Assembly (NCBI RefSeq): GCF_013141775.1
Contig: NZ_WHOB01000008.1
Coordinates: 1 to 62,319, forward strand
Length of the DNA: 62,319 bases
Origin: Paenibacillus phytohabitans
GTDB lineage: Bacteria; Bacillota; Bacilli; Paenibacillales; Paenibacillaceae
Direction: 5' to 3'
Part shown: piece after piece, positions 28,587 through 38,136 of the stretch
How positions within the stretch are numbered: position 1 is the first letter of the stretch
Layout of the letters: each line of letters starts with the position of its first letter
Program-made: the position numbers and the translations under genes
Notes under the pieces: generated by a model
Databases searched by the model: none
Told to the model about the DNA's origin: nothing
The model's input: only the letters and a program-made list of their open reading frames with translations

Positions 28587-28850
28587 AATTTGAAGTTCCT
28601 CCTAGGATACAAAAAATAAATGAAAATCAGTTTGCTGGCAGAAATTGCCGCAAAACGTCATTTCGTCTTTATGATATTCTTGATTCTACCCTCAATTCCT
28701 GCCATGATCCGCCGTTTTTTTAAAAAATGTAACATCTGGCGGGAGAACCGGGGCTTATAGCACTATAACATTATAAACCTCTCTTTGCATTTCAAATCAG
28801 AGATTTAAGGTCCTGTTCACAGCATTACCGTTTCTCCGGCACTGTATACC
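28587..28850. other. Intergenic region upstream of HU
   Basis: A 264-base A/T-rich gap that should hold the HU promoter. TATAAT occurs on the minus strand at 28767-28772, but no well-spaced -35 box is visible. No terminator for mazG was found. Confidence 0.4.
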
Positions 28851-30350
28851 CTACTGGCTCCGCTCTTCCGTCTTGGCTTCCTGCCAGAGGGCTTCCATCT
28901 CTTCCAGACTACTGTCTTGAACACTAGTACCTCTATCAAGCAGCCGCTGCTCAATGTACTGGAACCGGGAGATAAACTTGCGGTTTGTGCGGGTCAGCGC
29001 TTCCTCCGGATCGGCATCGATGAAGCGGGCTACATTGGTTGCCGCGAACAGCAGATCGCCAAGCTCCAGCATCTGCTCCTCGGCAGACAGTCCCGTTTCA
29101 ATGGCTTCCTGCAGTTCATCGGTCTCTTCACGGATTTTGGCCAATACATCCCCGGTGTTATCCCAGTCGAAACCGACCTTGGACGCCTTCTTCTGCAGCT
29201 TGTAGGCTTTCATCAGTGCAGGCAGGTCACGCGGAACCCCGCTGAGCGCGGATAGCGCTTCAGGCTTCACGCCTTTGCGCCGCTTCTCTTCGGCCTTCAT
29301 GCCGTCCCAGTTCTGCAGCGCCTCCTCGGCATTGCCGGCAACCTGGTCCCCGAATACATGCGGATGGCGGAAGATCAGCTTATCATTCAGCCCCTCTATT
29401 ACATCATAGACGCTAAATGTGCCGAGCTCCTCTTCCATCTGGGCATGAAGCATAATCTGGAGCAGCAGGTCGCCCAGCTCTTCCTTCATATGGTCCGGGT
29501 CATCCTCGTCAATCGTTTCCAGCACCTCATAAGTCTCTTCGATCAGGTTCTTACGCAAGGATTCATGGGTCTGCTCACGGTCCCAGGGACAGCCTTCCGG
29601 GCTCCGCAAAATATCGACAATCTCATGCAGCCGGGCAAACGTACGCTTTCGCGCATCCTCTGCAGGGTTGATTGGTACATACACCAGCGAGAGGTTGCCG
29701 TATCCGTCCAGCCGGTCCAGCTCATACAGCGGCACACGCAGAATCTGCTCCTCGCCCTCTACACCGAGAGCATGTCCGACAATTACTTCATACTCCGGCG
29801 GATACAGTTCCATCAGGCAGAGCTTGGTTTCTGATGCAGTGAAGCTGTCATAGACCTGTCCGATCAGCGTGTGCAGCTCCGGGTGGAGCTGGGAGCTGCG
29901 GATGCCCGAAGCATCCAGCAGCTGAAATCCTTCAATCGGATCAAAGCCCAGACGGACGAATGCCTCATCGAGGAAGCTCTCGCCGCCGAGGATATTCAGC
30001 TCAATGCCGGCCTCCGGGCAGCGCTGGCGCAGCAGGGATACAGCGGATTCAGCAACCATGGGATGTCCCGGCACGGCATAGACGATTTCTGTGCCTTGCG
30101 GAGCCGCCGCTGCCTTCTCAATCAGGGTGGCCGTAATGGCTTCGTAGACCTCAGGGAAGGAGGATAACGATTCATACAGCCCGTCGAAAGACTCCGAAGA
30201 AATCTCAAGCTCAGCCAGTGCAGCCATAGCGGGATGCTCTGCGGTCCGCACGTAAACGGCGGATGCCGCCTTGAGCTTCTTGATAATGCCCAGTGTCAGC
30301 CGGTCCGGATTGCCGGAGCCAAGACCGACTACCGTTAGTATTGCGCTCAT
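28851..30350 (-). CDS. yabN: Tetrapyrrole methylase-like / MazG pyrophosphohydrolase fusion (YabN)
   Basis: A 499-residue two-domain protein. Residues 1-225 form a tetrapyrrole (SAM) methylase fold (LTVVGLGSGNPDRLTLGIIKKLKAA, YAVPGHPMVAESAVSLL). Residues 240-490 hold two MazG NTP pyrophosphohydrolase repeats with metal motifs EETYEVLETIDEDDPDHMKEELGDLLLQIMLHAQ and EETDELQEAIETGLSAEEQMLELGDLLFAATNVARF. MazG domains remove abnormal nucleotides; the methylase substrate is unknown. AAAGGAG lies 9 bases before the ATG. It follows spoVB as in B. subtilis. Confidence 0.93.
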   Translation of the reverse strand: MSAILTVVGLGSGNPDRLTLGIIKKLKAASAVYVRTAEHPAMAALAELEISSESFDGLYESLSSFPEVYEAITATLIEKAAAAPQGTEIVYAVPGHPMVAESAVSLLRQRCPEAGIELNILGGESFLDEAFVRLGFDPIEGFQLLDASGIRSSQLHPELHTLIGQVYDSFTASETKLCLMELYPPEYEVIVGHALGVEGEEQILRVPLYELDRLDGYGNLSLVYVPINPAEDARKRTFARLHEIVDILRSPEGCPWDREQTHESLRKNLIEETYEVLETIDEDDPDHMKEELGDLLLQIMLHAQMEEELGTFSVYDVIEGLNDKLIFRHPHVFGDQVAGNAEEALQNWDGMKAEEKRRKGVKPEALSALSGVPRDLPALMKAYKLQKKASKVGFDWDNTGDVLAKIREETDELQEAIETGLSAEEQMLELGDLLFAATNVARFIDADPEEALTRTNRKFISRFQYIEQRLLDRGTSVQDSSLEEMEALWQEAKTEERSQ

Positions 30351-30424
30351 GCCTGTCTACTCCTTTCAGGGCATCTGCCTGCTGCTCGTGCAGCCGGTGG
30401 CCCTATGTAAATTATTAGTAAGCC

Positions 30425-32086
30425 TTATGGGAACAGGCGCAGCTTCTTCAGCTTGTCCGCCAGCCGGGGGCCGAAGCCCGGAAGCTGGCGCAGTTCGTTC
30501 TCGCTGAGCAGCCGCAGCGCCACTGCGCCGAGTGCGAAGACGGCGCAGCCTGCGAGCACGCCGAGCAGGCTCTGCGCCAGCGCATCGGTCCGCCCGCCGC
30601 CGAAGCCGGCCGCGTCCGCCGCTCTGCCCGCGGCGAGGCTCACGGCCGCGGCAACCAGCCCCAGGCCCGCGAGCAGCGCTGCGGGCTTCAGCAGGGCATC
30701 TGCGAAGCGCAGCCGCAGATAGCCCTGGCGGTACAGCAGCAGCACGTTCAGCGCTGCTGCGAAGAGATGTGCGGCCACGCCGGCGATGGCCGCACCGGTA
30801 ATGCCCTGCTGCGGGACCAGCAGCAGGTTCAGGGCCGCCTTAAGCGCAGCGGCGGCCAGAAGGTGCAGCGCCGGCGCACGCACGGCGCCAAGGCCCTGCA
30901 GCAGCGCGGCGGAGATGATGCTGACCGTACCGCCGGCGGCGGTGAAGGCCAGCCAGGTCATCGCGCCGCTGCCGGCAGCGTCCCCGTACAGAGCCGTGTT
31001 AACCGGCTCTGCAAGAACGGCCAGGCCTACGGACGCGGCCAGCCCCAGGAGCCAGAACCAGCGCAGCGACAACGTGATGCGCGTGCGGATAAGGTCCTCG
31101 TTCCGCTGGAATTTCGCTTCCGCCAGAGCCGGAATGAATACTACCGACAACGAGGTGGCCAGCATGGTTACGATCTGAACGAGCGGCAGTCCGCGGTTAT
31201 AGATGCCGAACTGGGCCATAGCAGCCGTCTCACTGCTGCCGCTTCCCGTCAGCAGACGGGGAACCGTGAACACATCCACCAGGCCGATCAGCGGCACTGC
31301 CAGAGCGCCCAGCATCACCGGCAGTCCGTAAGCCAGCAGCTTACGGGCATTCGCGCCGCGTTCCGGGCGGACTTCAGCTGCGGCTGCGGCTGGTTTCCCT
31401 CTGGCCGGAACCTGAGGCATGACGCCCTGCAGTCCGCGGCGGCGGTAACTGCGCCAGTAGAGGAGCATAACAGCCAGACCTGCCAATCCCCCGCCCGCAG
31501 GACCGAGCAATGCGCCGGCAGCAATACCTGCCGCATCGGCACCGGCCGCTGTCAGATAGAGCAGCAGTGCGATCATGACTGCCACACGTACCGACTGCTC
31601 TACGACCTGTGACACCGCAGTCGGCATCATATTATGCAGCCCCTGGAAGTAACCGCGCAGAGCAGCCATCAGCGGTACTACTGCCAGTCCCCAGGCGCTG
31701 CTGCGCAGAGCAGGGGTAATATGGGAGTTGCCGACCCACACAGCAATAACCGGAGCTCCGGTATAGACCAGAACCCCGAGAATCAGTCCGGAGACTGCTG
31801 TAATGCCCGCTGACAGGCGCAGCACCCGCCGTCCTTCCTGATCATCCTGCGCAGCAGATGCCTCTGCTACGAACCGGGAGATAGCTGCAGGCAACCCCAG
31901 CATGGCCACCGTGACCAGAATCGTATATAGCGGATAGACCGTATTGTAGATACCGAATGCTGCGTCACCGCCCAGGTTCTGCAGCGGGATCTTCTGCAGG
32001 GTGCCGATCAGTTTCGAGAATATAGCTGCCGCGCTAAGAATAAATGCCCCTTGCAGCAGCTTCGAGCCTTGTGTGTCCGATTTCAT
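30425..32086 (-). CDS. Polysaccharide/lipid flippase family protein, SpoVB-like (YabM)
   Basis: A 553-residue membrane protein with about 14 helices in the MATE/MurJ/SpoVB fold, starting MKSDTQGSKLLQGAFILSAAAIFSKLIGTLQKIPLQNLGGDAAFGIYNTVYP. Such proteins move lipid-linked cell-wall precursors; SpoVB is needed for spore cortex. B. subtilis has YabM at this locus and SpoVB elsewhere, so this is the YabM position and I leave the symbol blank. The start has GCAGG 6 bases upstream, and a longer frame lacks support. The C-terminal third is strongly Ala/Leu/Gly-rich and G+C-rich. Confidence 0.85.
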   Translation of the reverse strand: MKSDTQGSKLLQGAFILSAAAIFSKLIGTLQKIPLQNLGGDAAFGIYNTVYPLYTILVTVAMLGLPAAISRFVAEASAAQDDQEGRRVLRLSAGITAVSGLILGVLVYTGAPVIAVWVGNSHITPALRSSAWGLAVVPLMAALRGYFQGLHNMMPTAVSQVVEQSVRVAVMIALLLYLTAAGADAAGIAAGALLGPAGGGLAGLAVMLLYWRSYRRRGLQGVMPQVPARGKPAAAAAEVRPERGANARKLLAYGLPVMLGALAVPLIGLVDVFTVPRLLTGSGSSETAAMAQFGIYNRGLPLVQIVTMLATSLSVVFIPALAEAKFQRNEDLIRTRITLSLRWFWLLGLAASVGLAVLAEPVNTALYGDAAGSGAMTWLAFTAAGGTVSIISAALLQGLGAVRAPALHLLAAAALKAALNLLLVPQQGITGAAIAGVAAHLFAAALNVLLLYRQGYLRLRFADALLKPAALLAGLGLVAAAVSLAAGRAADAAGFGGGRTDALAQSLLGVLAGCAVFALGAVALRLLSENELRQLPGFGPRLADKLKKLRLFP

Positions 32087-32242
32087 GATATACCTGCTTC
32101 TACAGCGTGACTGCCATTTTATTGAACGTGAACTTAAGCATGTTACCATAAAGTCCGCATTCTTAAGTTCATCCTTTTAGAATGAATTTCTATATTATAG
32201 CTTAAGTATGCCTGTAAGTGGAAATGGCTTCGCGGATACAAC

Positions 32243-32291
32243 AAAACCCCGCCATTTCCTGTGGATTCATACCCAGAGGATAAGCGGGGTT
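32243..32291 (-). terminator. Intrinsic terminator after spoVT
   Basis: On the minus strand AACCCCGC and GCGGGGTT close a long loop and lead into TTGTTG. It lies directly past the spoVT stop at 32307. Confidence 0.75.
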
Positions 32292-32306
32292 CTATAGGCC
32301 AATCTC

Positions 32307-32849
32307 TTACTGCTCCATTTGCTTGCCCAGGAAGGCTGCGGCTGTTTCAGCCATCTTCACTTCCATCTGCGCCATTTTCACCGTGTCATCCTTATTCAGC
32401 AGTACTACACAGCCGATTGGATCTCCGCCGGAGATAATGGGTGCTGCCACATAGCTGGATAGCAGCTCCGTGTGGTCTTTGCTGATGTCGTAGCTGCCTC
32501 CATTAGTCTCAAGCACCGTTTTACGGCTTTCCATTACCTTCTCCAGCAGCACGCCAACCTGCTTCTCCAAATAATCCTTCTTGGAGCCGCCGGCGAGTGC
32601 GATGAAGGTGTCCCGGTCCGTAATCATGGTAATATGCCCTGTTCCCTCATACAGTGACTCCGCGTATTCTTTAGCGAAATCACCCAGCTCGCCGATCGGA
32701 GAATACTTTTTCAGTATAACTTCACCGTCACGGTCGACGAAGATTTCCAGAGGGTCTCCTTCCCGAATCCGCAAGGTGCGTCTAATCTCTTTAGGGATAA
32801 CAACTCGTCCGAGGTCATCAATACGGCGTACAATTCCAGTAGCTTTCAT
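32307..32849 (-). CDS. spoVT: Stage V sporulation protein T
   Basis: SpoVT is a transcription factor that modulates sigma-G genes in the forespore. The 180 residues have an N-terminal AbrB-type swapped-hairpin DNA-binding domain (MKATGIVRRIDDLGRVVIPKEIRRTLRIREGDPLEIFVDRDGEVILKKYSPI) and a GAF-like C domain (about 55-178, GHITMITDRDTFIALAGGSKKDYLEKQVG). A sigma-G-like promoter lies about 100 bases upstream. In B. subtilis it follows mfd; here a PrsA gene stands between them. Confidence 0.97.
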   Translation of the reverse strand: MKATGIVRRIDDLGRVVIPKEIRRTLRIREGDPLEIFVDRDGEVILKKYSPIGELGDFAKEYAESLYEGTGHITMITDRDTFIALAGGSKKDYLEKQVGVLLEKVMESRKTVLETNGGSYDISKDHTELLSSYVAAPIISGGDPIGCVVLLNKDDTVKMAQMEVKMAETAAAFLGKQMEQ

Positions 32850-32943
32850 TTCACATGTTGCCCCGCTTTCTTAAGAAGTATGGTCCAACTACTGTCCATT
32901 ATGGGAATGGTTAATCCCAGTGATTTATCGTAATATCTGACCA

Positions 32944-32974
32944 TAGTATTCATCTCTTCCCAGTTCCTTATACA
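32944..32974 (-). promoter_or_regulatory. Possible sigma-G promoter of spoVT
   Basis: GTATA (32969-32973) and AATACTA (32944-32950) are 18 bases apart on the minus strand, fitting the sigma-G pattern (GMATR, 18 bases, CATNMTA) except for one base in each box. B. subtilis spoVT is sigma-G dependent. Confidence 0.5.
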
Positions 32975-33080
32975 TCCAAGCCGCCTGTTTAAAATAGTTC
33001 ATGCAAAATCCCAGCACTCCAGGCGCATCATTCCAGTTATGTTCTTAATTTCTCCATTCTATACCTGCTCCAGACGGGTC

Positions 33081-33119
33081 AAAAAAAGCCGCCTGATGCT
33101 TGGCGCATTCAGGCGGCTT
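33081..33119 (-). terminator. Intrinsic terminator after the PrsA-like gene
   Basis: On the minus strand AAGCCGCCTGA pairs perfectly with TCAGGCGGCTT and runs into TTTTT, 15 bases past the stop. It ends the mfd-prsA transcript. Confidence 0.95.
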
Positions 33120-33133
33120 GTCCAACTTTAGAA

Positions 33134-34174
33134 TTATTTGGCTGCTTCTGTAGCAGCCGGAGCGGCTGTGGCATCGGCCGGGGCTGGAGTAGCTGTAGCG
33201 GCTGTTCCCGGTTCTTCGGCTGCAGCGGTGCTCTTCGGCAGGTTGATCTCAATCTTCAGGCTGTCCAGATCCTTCTCGAGGAATGACTCCAGGCTGGCGG
33301 AAGCTGCCGAGCTCTTAACGGTCTCCAGCTGCTCTGCCGTCAGCGTGTCGAAGGTTGTCTCCTTGCGGGCTTCAACTTTAATGACGTGATAGCCGTAGCT
33401 GCTCTTCACCGGATCACTGATCGTATTAAGCGGCAGCGTCTGGGCTGCGGCTTTGAACTCTTCTACGTATTTGGACAGAAGCGTGTCCTTATATTCGCCC
33501 CCGGTATCCTTCGTACTGGTATCATCCGAGTATTCCTTGGCAACGGCTGCAAAGTCTGCGCCGCCGTCCAGCTTCGCCTTGGCTTCATTGGCACGTTTCA
33601 GCGCATCTGCATCCGTACGCTCCTTGCCGTCACCATCCGTCAAGCCAACCAGCACGTGACGCAGTGTAGCTACGGTGAAGTCAGCTTTAATCGCTTCGTA
33701 CTCTGTCTTTACCTGCTCGTCCGTTACTTTGAGCAGCATGTCCTGATAAACGGTAAGCACCCGCTGCATATAAGAACGCAGATCCGATTCACTTAGATCC
33801 TGCTCCTTCAGAGAGCTTTTATAAGAGTCGCCCAGACTGCTCTTGATCGTCTCAATCTGTGTGTCGACTTCTTTCTCTGCTGCCTTCTTCGCCTCATCCG
33901 TTGCCTGGCCGGCCAGATACTCAAACGCGACCTCCTGCTTCAGGATAGACTCCTTGAACATATCAATCTCCAGATACTGCGCCTGCTGCGGAGACAGGAA
34001 TTTCATTACGCGGGTATCCAGGTCGAATTCCTTCGCAGTAATCGTTCCGCCATTATAAGTTGCTACCGCTGTATCATCGCTGCTGTTGTTGCTGCAGGCA
34101 GCAAGCATGGAGAAGGAAACCGCTGCGGCCAGTGAGACCAGCAGCACTTTCCATGGTTTTTTATTTAACGACAT
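33134..34174 (-). CDS. PrsA-type foldase lipoprotein
   Basis: A 346-residue peptidyl-prolyl isomerase on the outer face of the membrane. The signal peptide ends in the lipobox LAAC (about 23-26). A SurA-like helical region follows, then a parvulin domain (about 170-275: LRHVLVGLTDGDGKERTDADALKRANEAKAKLDGGADFAAVAKEYSDDTSTKDTGGEYKD...VKSSYGYHVIKVEARKE). The C-terminus is a low-complexity Ala/Thr/Pro tail. The start is 9 bases after GGGAG and overlaps the mfd 3' end by 14 bases, so it is translated from the mfd message. It helps secreted proteins fold, by family. Confidence 0.9.
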   Translation of the reverse strand: MSLNKKPWKVLLVSLAAAVSFSMLAACSNNSSDDTAVATYNGGTITAKEFDLDTRVMKFLSPQQAQYLEIDMFKESILKQEVAFEYLAGQATDEAKKAAEKEVDTQIETIKSSLGDSYKSSLKEQDLSESDLRSYMQRVLTVYQDMLLKVTDEQVKTEYEAIKADFTVATLRHVLVGLTDGDGKERTDADALKRANEAKAKLDGGADFAAVAKEYSDDTSTKDTGGEYKDTLLSKYVEEFKAAAQTLPLNTISDPVKSSYGYHVIKVEARKETTFDTLTAEQLETVKSSAASASLESFLEKDLDSLKIEINLPKSTAAAEEPGTAATATPAPADATAAPAATEAAK

Positions 34175-37100
34175 TGTGTAATTCTCCCTTCGATTTTAAA
34201 GACTGTTTGGCTGCCGCAAGGAATTGCTCCAGCAGATCAAGCAGCTCTTTGTCGCCCAAGTCTTTGGACTTGATGCGGATCGTTGCTTTCGCATCCTTAT
34301 CAAATTGTACACGTCTTTCGAAGCTATTTCCAACTTTGGCGAGCTTCGCCGTATCAAACGCGCCGATACTTCCTTCATGGAAATTGAGTGAGACCTCATC
34401 GCCCCGCCGGACCATGGATTCCATACCGTACAGCTTGCCGTATACCTTCAGCCGGGCCACAGAGAGCAGATTGATGACGGCTTCCGGCAATTCGCCGAAC
34501 CGGTCAAGCAGCTCATCCTCAAGCTCCGAAGCATCCTCAAAAGTAGCCACCGCAGCGACTTTTTTATAGATTTCAATTTTTTGGATACTGTCGTAAATAT
34601 ACTCGGATGGAAGGTACGCGTCAATCGACAAATCAATCACGGTATTGCCCTGTTTCAGCGAAGTATCCTCTTCACCAAGCACGCTGACTTTACGCTTGCG
34701 GATTTCCTCCGCCAGCATCTGCGAATACAGATCGAAACCGACAGAAGCGATGAATCCGTGCTGCTCCGCACCAAGCAGATTACCTGCTCCGCGGATGGAG
34801 AGATCGCGCATGGCAATTTTGAAGCCTGAACCAAGCTCCGTGAATTCCTTGATCGACTGCAGGCGTTTCTCAGCCACTTCTGTCAGTACTTTATCCCGCT
34901 GGTAGGTGAAGTAAGCATAGGCTATCCGGTTAGAACGGCCCACACGGCCGCGCAGCTGATAGAGCTGGGAAAGTCCCATTTTGTCGGCATCATGCACAAT
35001 CAGCGTATTGACGTTTGGAATATCCACGCCAGTCTCTATAATACTTGTGCTGACGAGGACATCGTATTCTCCATCGAGGAAGTCGAGAATAGTCTTCTCC
35101 AGCTCCGACTCCGACATCTGCCCATGGCCGATGCCTACTCTTGCCTCCGGCACCAGCATGGAGATTTGTGCAGCCATTTCCTGAATCCCCTGGACGCGGT
35201 TATAGAGGTAATAGACCTGGCCGCCACGGGCAAGCTCCCGCTCTACCGCTTCACGGGTCAGGGTCTGGCTATGCTCCACAACATACGTCTGTACGGGAAA
35301 GCGGTTCTCTGGTGGCGTCTCAATAACTGACAAGTCCCGCACACCAAGCATCGACATATGCAGCGTACGGGGAATCGGCGTTGCCGTCAGGGTCAGTACG
35401 TCGACATTGGTCTTCAGCTTCTTCAGCTTCTCTTTGTGGGTCACGCCGAAACGCTGCTCTTCATCGACAATCAGAAGACCCAGATCTTTGAACACCAGAT
35501 CCTGCGACAGCAGACGGTGTGTGCCTATAACCACATCCACGGTACCCTGTCTTACTCCCTTAATGGTGTCATTCTGCTCCTTGCGGCTACGGAAACGGCT
35601 CAGCACCTGAATATTCAGCGGATAGTTGGCGAAGCGCTCACGGAAGGTCTCATAGTGCTGCTGCGCCAGAATCGTTGTTGGCACGAGTACTGCCACCTGC
35701 TTGCCCTCAATCGCTGATTTAAAAGCAGCCCGGATCGCCACTTCAGTCTTGCCGTAGCCCACATCTCCGCAGAGCAGGCGGTCCATCGGACGGTTCTGCT
35801 CCATATCCTTCTTGATCTCTTCGATCGCACGAAGCTGGTCACGGGTCTCCTCATACGGGAACATCTCTTCGAATTCACGCTGTTCCTGTGTATCCTTCTC
35901 GAAGCCATAACCGAGCGCGCTCTGGCGTTCGGCGTAGAGCTTGATCAGATCATCGGCGATATCCTGGACCGAGCTCCGTACTTTGCTGGTAACCCTCGTC
36001 CACTCGTTGCCGCCAAGCTTATATACCTTCGGCTCCTTGTCTTCTGAACCGACATACTTCTGAATGAGATCGATCTGTTCAATCGGAACCGAGAGCTTGT
36101 CGCCGCCCGCATAGAGAATATGCATATAGTCGCGGTGAATCCCGCTGACCTCGAGCGTGCCGATGCCCATGTACTTGCCGATCCCGTGGTTCTGATGAAC
36201 CACATAATCGCCAATCTTCAGCTCCGTATAACTCTTGATCCGTTCGGCATTGTCAATTCCCTTGGAGACCTTCCGCGCCTTGCGCTGCTTCTGCGAGAAC
36301 ATCTCACCTTCGGTGATGACAGCCAAATGAATGGAAGGCAGCTCAAAACCGGAGCCCAGGTTGCCCTGAAGGATGGTCGGCGCTTCAATCCCGTAGTCGT
36401 CCAGCACCCGGCGGACACGCTCCATCCGCTCCTCGCCATTGGCCAGCATAATAACCTTCACGCCAGACTTATGCCAGCGTTCCATCTCCGATTTCAGCAC
36501 ATTCATCTGCCCATGGAAATCCTGCATTCCCCGGCTGATGAAGCCCAGGATATTCTGCGGCTGAATATGCGGAACCTGACGCAGGAAAATCGACATGAAC
36601 AAGCTCTGGAACGGGCGGTGATACATAATCACATCGCTCTCGACAGAAAGATGCAGGTCTGGCAGCGTTTTGCCGTTCTGCAGCAGATGCAGGTTCCATT
36701 CCGACTCATCGCGCTCCAGCTGCTTGGCAGTTTCCAGCAATCGGGCCGGTTCATCCAGCACAAGCAACGTATCCTGTGCCATGTAATCATACAGATGAGA
36801 GCGTTCAGGATATAAGAGACTGATATATTTATAGATTTCCGGAAAATAAGTGCCTTCGCGCAGCATTTCCAGCTCCCGGCCCATTTCCTCACGCAGACGC
36901 AGCTTGGCCTGACGGTCGCTCATTTTCTCGAGCTGCCGCTCCAGCAGCGCTGACGCAGCTGTAGAGGCCGCATCCTGGCGCAGATGATCGGCAATAATCT
37001 CCTTGGCCGGAGTAATCTTTACACTGCGGACCTTATCAATAGACCGCTGGTCTATGGGATCAAAGGTACGAATGGAGTCTACTTCATCATCAAACAGCTC

Positions 37101-37685
37101 CACCCGGTAAGCCAGTGGAGAAGTCATAGGATAGAAATCAATAATACCGCCGCGCACGCTGAGTTCACCGCGGTTCTCCACCCGCTCGACACGCTCATAG
37201 CCCATTTCAATCATGGACATGAGGAATTCATCGAGCGAAAGGGTACCGTCCTGCGAAACGGTCAGCTGGGCTCCGGCCATCACATGAGGGGCGGGGAGCA
37301 GCCGCCGGACGCCGGAGTACGGAACAACTACAACTCCACGGAAGCCCTTGGCACATTTCGTAAGCACATCAATACGCTGAGCGAGTGTCTCGGGGCTCGA
37401 GACTGCAGCTTCAGCAGCCACCAGCTCATTAGCCGGATACAGCAGCACACGGTCCGGAGAAAGCGCTTCCTGCAAATCCTCGGCCATCTTCTGGGCCGAG
37501 AACATATTATGAGTGACTACCAGCAGCGGACGCTCCGTCTCTTCATGCAGCGCAGCCAGCATAATTTGTCTGGCCGAGCCGGATAAGCCGGAGATAAGCT
37601 GCTCCTTCATACCTGCAGCGATACCGCTGGTGACGGACTGAAAATCGGGATCCTTCGAAAAAGCTTCTATAAGACCTTGTAACAA
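34161..37685 (-). CDS. mfd: Transcription-repair coupling factor
   Basis: Mfd removes RNA polymerase stalled at DNA damage and recruits UvrA. The protein is about 1174 residues, close to the B. subtilis size. It has a UvrB-like N-terminal module, an RNA-polymerase-interacting CarD-type domain (ELKIGDYVVHQNHGIGKYMGIGTLEVSG), a RecG-like helicase with Walker A CGDVGYGKTEVAIRAAFK and DEEQ box LLIVDEEQRFG, and a TRCF C domain. The start I favour is TTG, 8 bases after AGAGAGG; the longer frame adds 17 residues without a ribosome site. It lies downstream of fin as in B. subtilis. Confidence 0.97.
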   Translation of the reverse strand: MLQGLIEAFSKDPDFQSVTSGIAAGMKEQLISGLSGSARQIMLAALHEETERPLLVVTHNMFSAQKMAEDLQEALSPDRVLLYPANELVAAEAAVSSPETLAQRIDVLTKCAKGFRGVVVVPYSGVRRLLPAPHVMAGAQLTVSQDGTLSLDEFLMSMIEMGYERVERVENRGELSVRGGIIDFYPMTSPLAYRVELFDDEVDSIRTFDPIDQRSIDKVRSVKITPAKEIIADHLRQDAASTAASALLERQLEKMSDRQAKLRLREEMGRELEMLREGTYFPEIYKYISLLYPERSHLYDYMAQDTLLVLDEPARLLETAKQLERDESEWNLHLLQNGKTLPDLHLSVESDVIMYHRPFQSLFMSIFLRQVPHIQPQNILGFISRGMQDFHGQMNVLKSEMERWHKSGVKVIMLANGEERMERVRRVLDDYGIEAPTILQGNLGSGFELPSIHLAVITEGEMFSQKQRKARKVSKGIDNAERIKSYTELKIGDYVVHQNHGIGKYMGIGTLEVSGIHRDYMHILYAGGDKLSVPIEQIDLIQKYVGSEDKEPKVYKLGGNEWTRVTSKVRSSVQDIADDLIKLYAERQSALGYGFEKDTQEQREFEEMFPYEETRDQLRAIEEIKKDMEQNRPMDRLLCGDVGYGKTEVAIRAAFKSAIEGKQVAVLVPTTILAQQHYETFRERFANYPLNIQVLSRFRSRKEQNDTIKGVRQGTVDVVIGTHRLLSQDLVFKDLGLLIVDEEQRFGVTHKEKLKKLKTNVDVLTLTATPIPRTLHMSMLGVRDLSVIETPPENRFPVQTYVVEHSQTLTREAVERELARGGQVYYLYNRVQGIQEMAAQISMLVPEARVGIGHGQMSESELEKTILDFLDGEYDVLVSTSIIETGVDIPNVNTLIVHDADKMGLSQLYQLRGRVGRSNRIAYAYFTYQRDKVLTEVAEKRLQSIKEFTELGSGFKIAMRDLSIRGAGNLLGAEQHGFIASVGFDLYSQMLAEEIRKRKVSVLGEEDTSLKQGNTVIDLSIDAYLPSEYIYDSIQKIEIYKKVAAVATFEDASELEDELLDRFGELPEAVINLLSVARLKVYGKLYGMESMVRRGDEVSLNFHEGSIGAFDTAKLAKVGNSFERRVQFDKDAKATIRIKSKDLGDKELLDLLEQFLAAAKQSLKSKGELHNVVK

Positions 37686-37816
37686 CAGGTGCACCTCTCT
37701 TACTAAACAGGCTGACAGCAGCATTGCCGCTGCCACCTATTATAATTAGAATCGAAAACAAGCCTCAGCGGATAAGGCCAAGGCTTGCGGATGACGATAG
37801 AGACAGGCGCTTCCAC

Positions 37817-38047
37817 CTACTGAAGCGGACTGGCCAGCAGGCTGAGTTCCGGATTGTTATCCAGGGCCTGCTTGCAGTAACCGCAGGTAACCTTCACCGT
37901 AATCTCACCTTCTGAATCATACGCTATTATATCTCTGCGTTCCGCAGGGGTCAAGGAATGTAGGCCCAGCTGCATCTCTGTGATATCACTTCTGCCGATG
38001 CTTCCTAAGAATGTCCGGCAGTGCCTGCATACATAGTTTATTGCCAT
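37817..38047 (-). CDS. fin: Anti-sigma-F factor Fin (YabK)
   Basis: Fin binds sigma-F (and core polymerase) in the forespore to help switch to sigma-G. The 76 residues carry two zinc-type pairs, CRHC at 7-10 and CGYC at 55-58, with the family text MAINYVCRHCRTFLGSIGRSDITEMQLGLHSLTPAERRDIIAYDSEGEITVKVTCGYCKQAL. GGAGG lies about 7 bases before the ATG. A GTATA box followed by GGCTAAA sits upstream (about 38110), loosely like a sigma-F promoter. It stands between pth and mfd as yabK does. Confidence 0.92.
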   Translation of the reverse strand: MAINYVCRHCRTFLGSIGRSDITEMQLGLHSLTPAERRDIIAYDSEGEITVKVTCGYCKQALDNNPELSLLASPLQ

Positions 38048-38136
38048 CTATATGCCTCCTGAAGGTAGTATATACCTCCAGTATGCCCCGCCCCGGATAG
38101 CTTTAGCCTTAAATTACTGCACCCTATACCTTGTAA

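Noticed and set aside
30767..31612. 281-residue plus-strand frame antisense to the SpoVB-like gene
   Set aside because: Arg/Gln-rich shadow of a G+C-rich membrane-protein gene, with no supporting signals.
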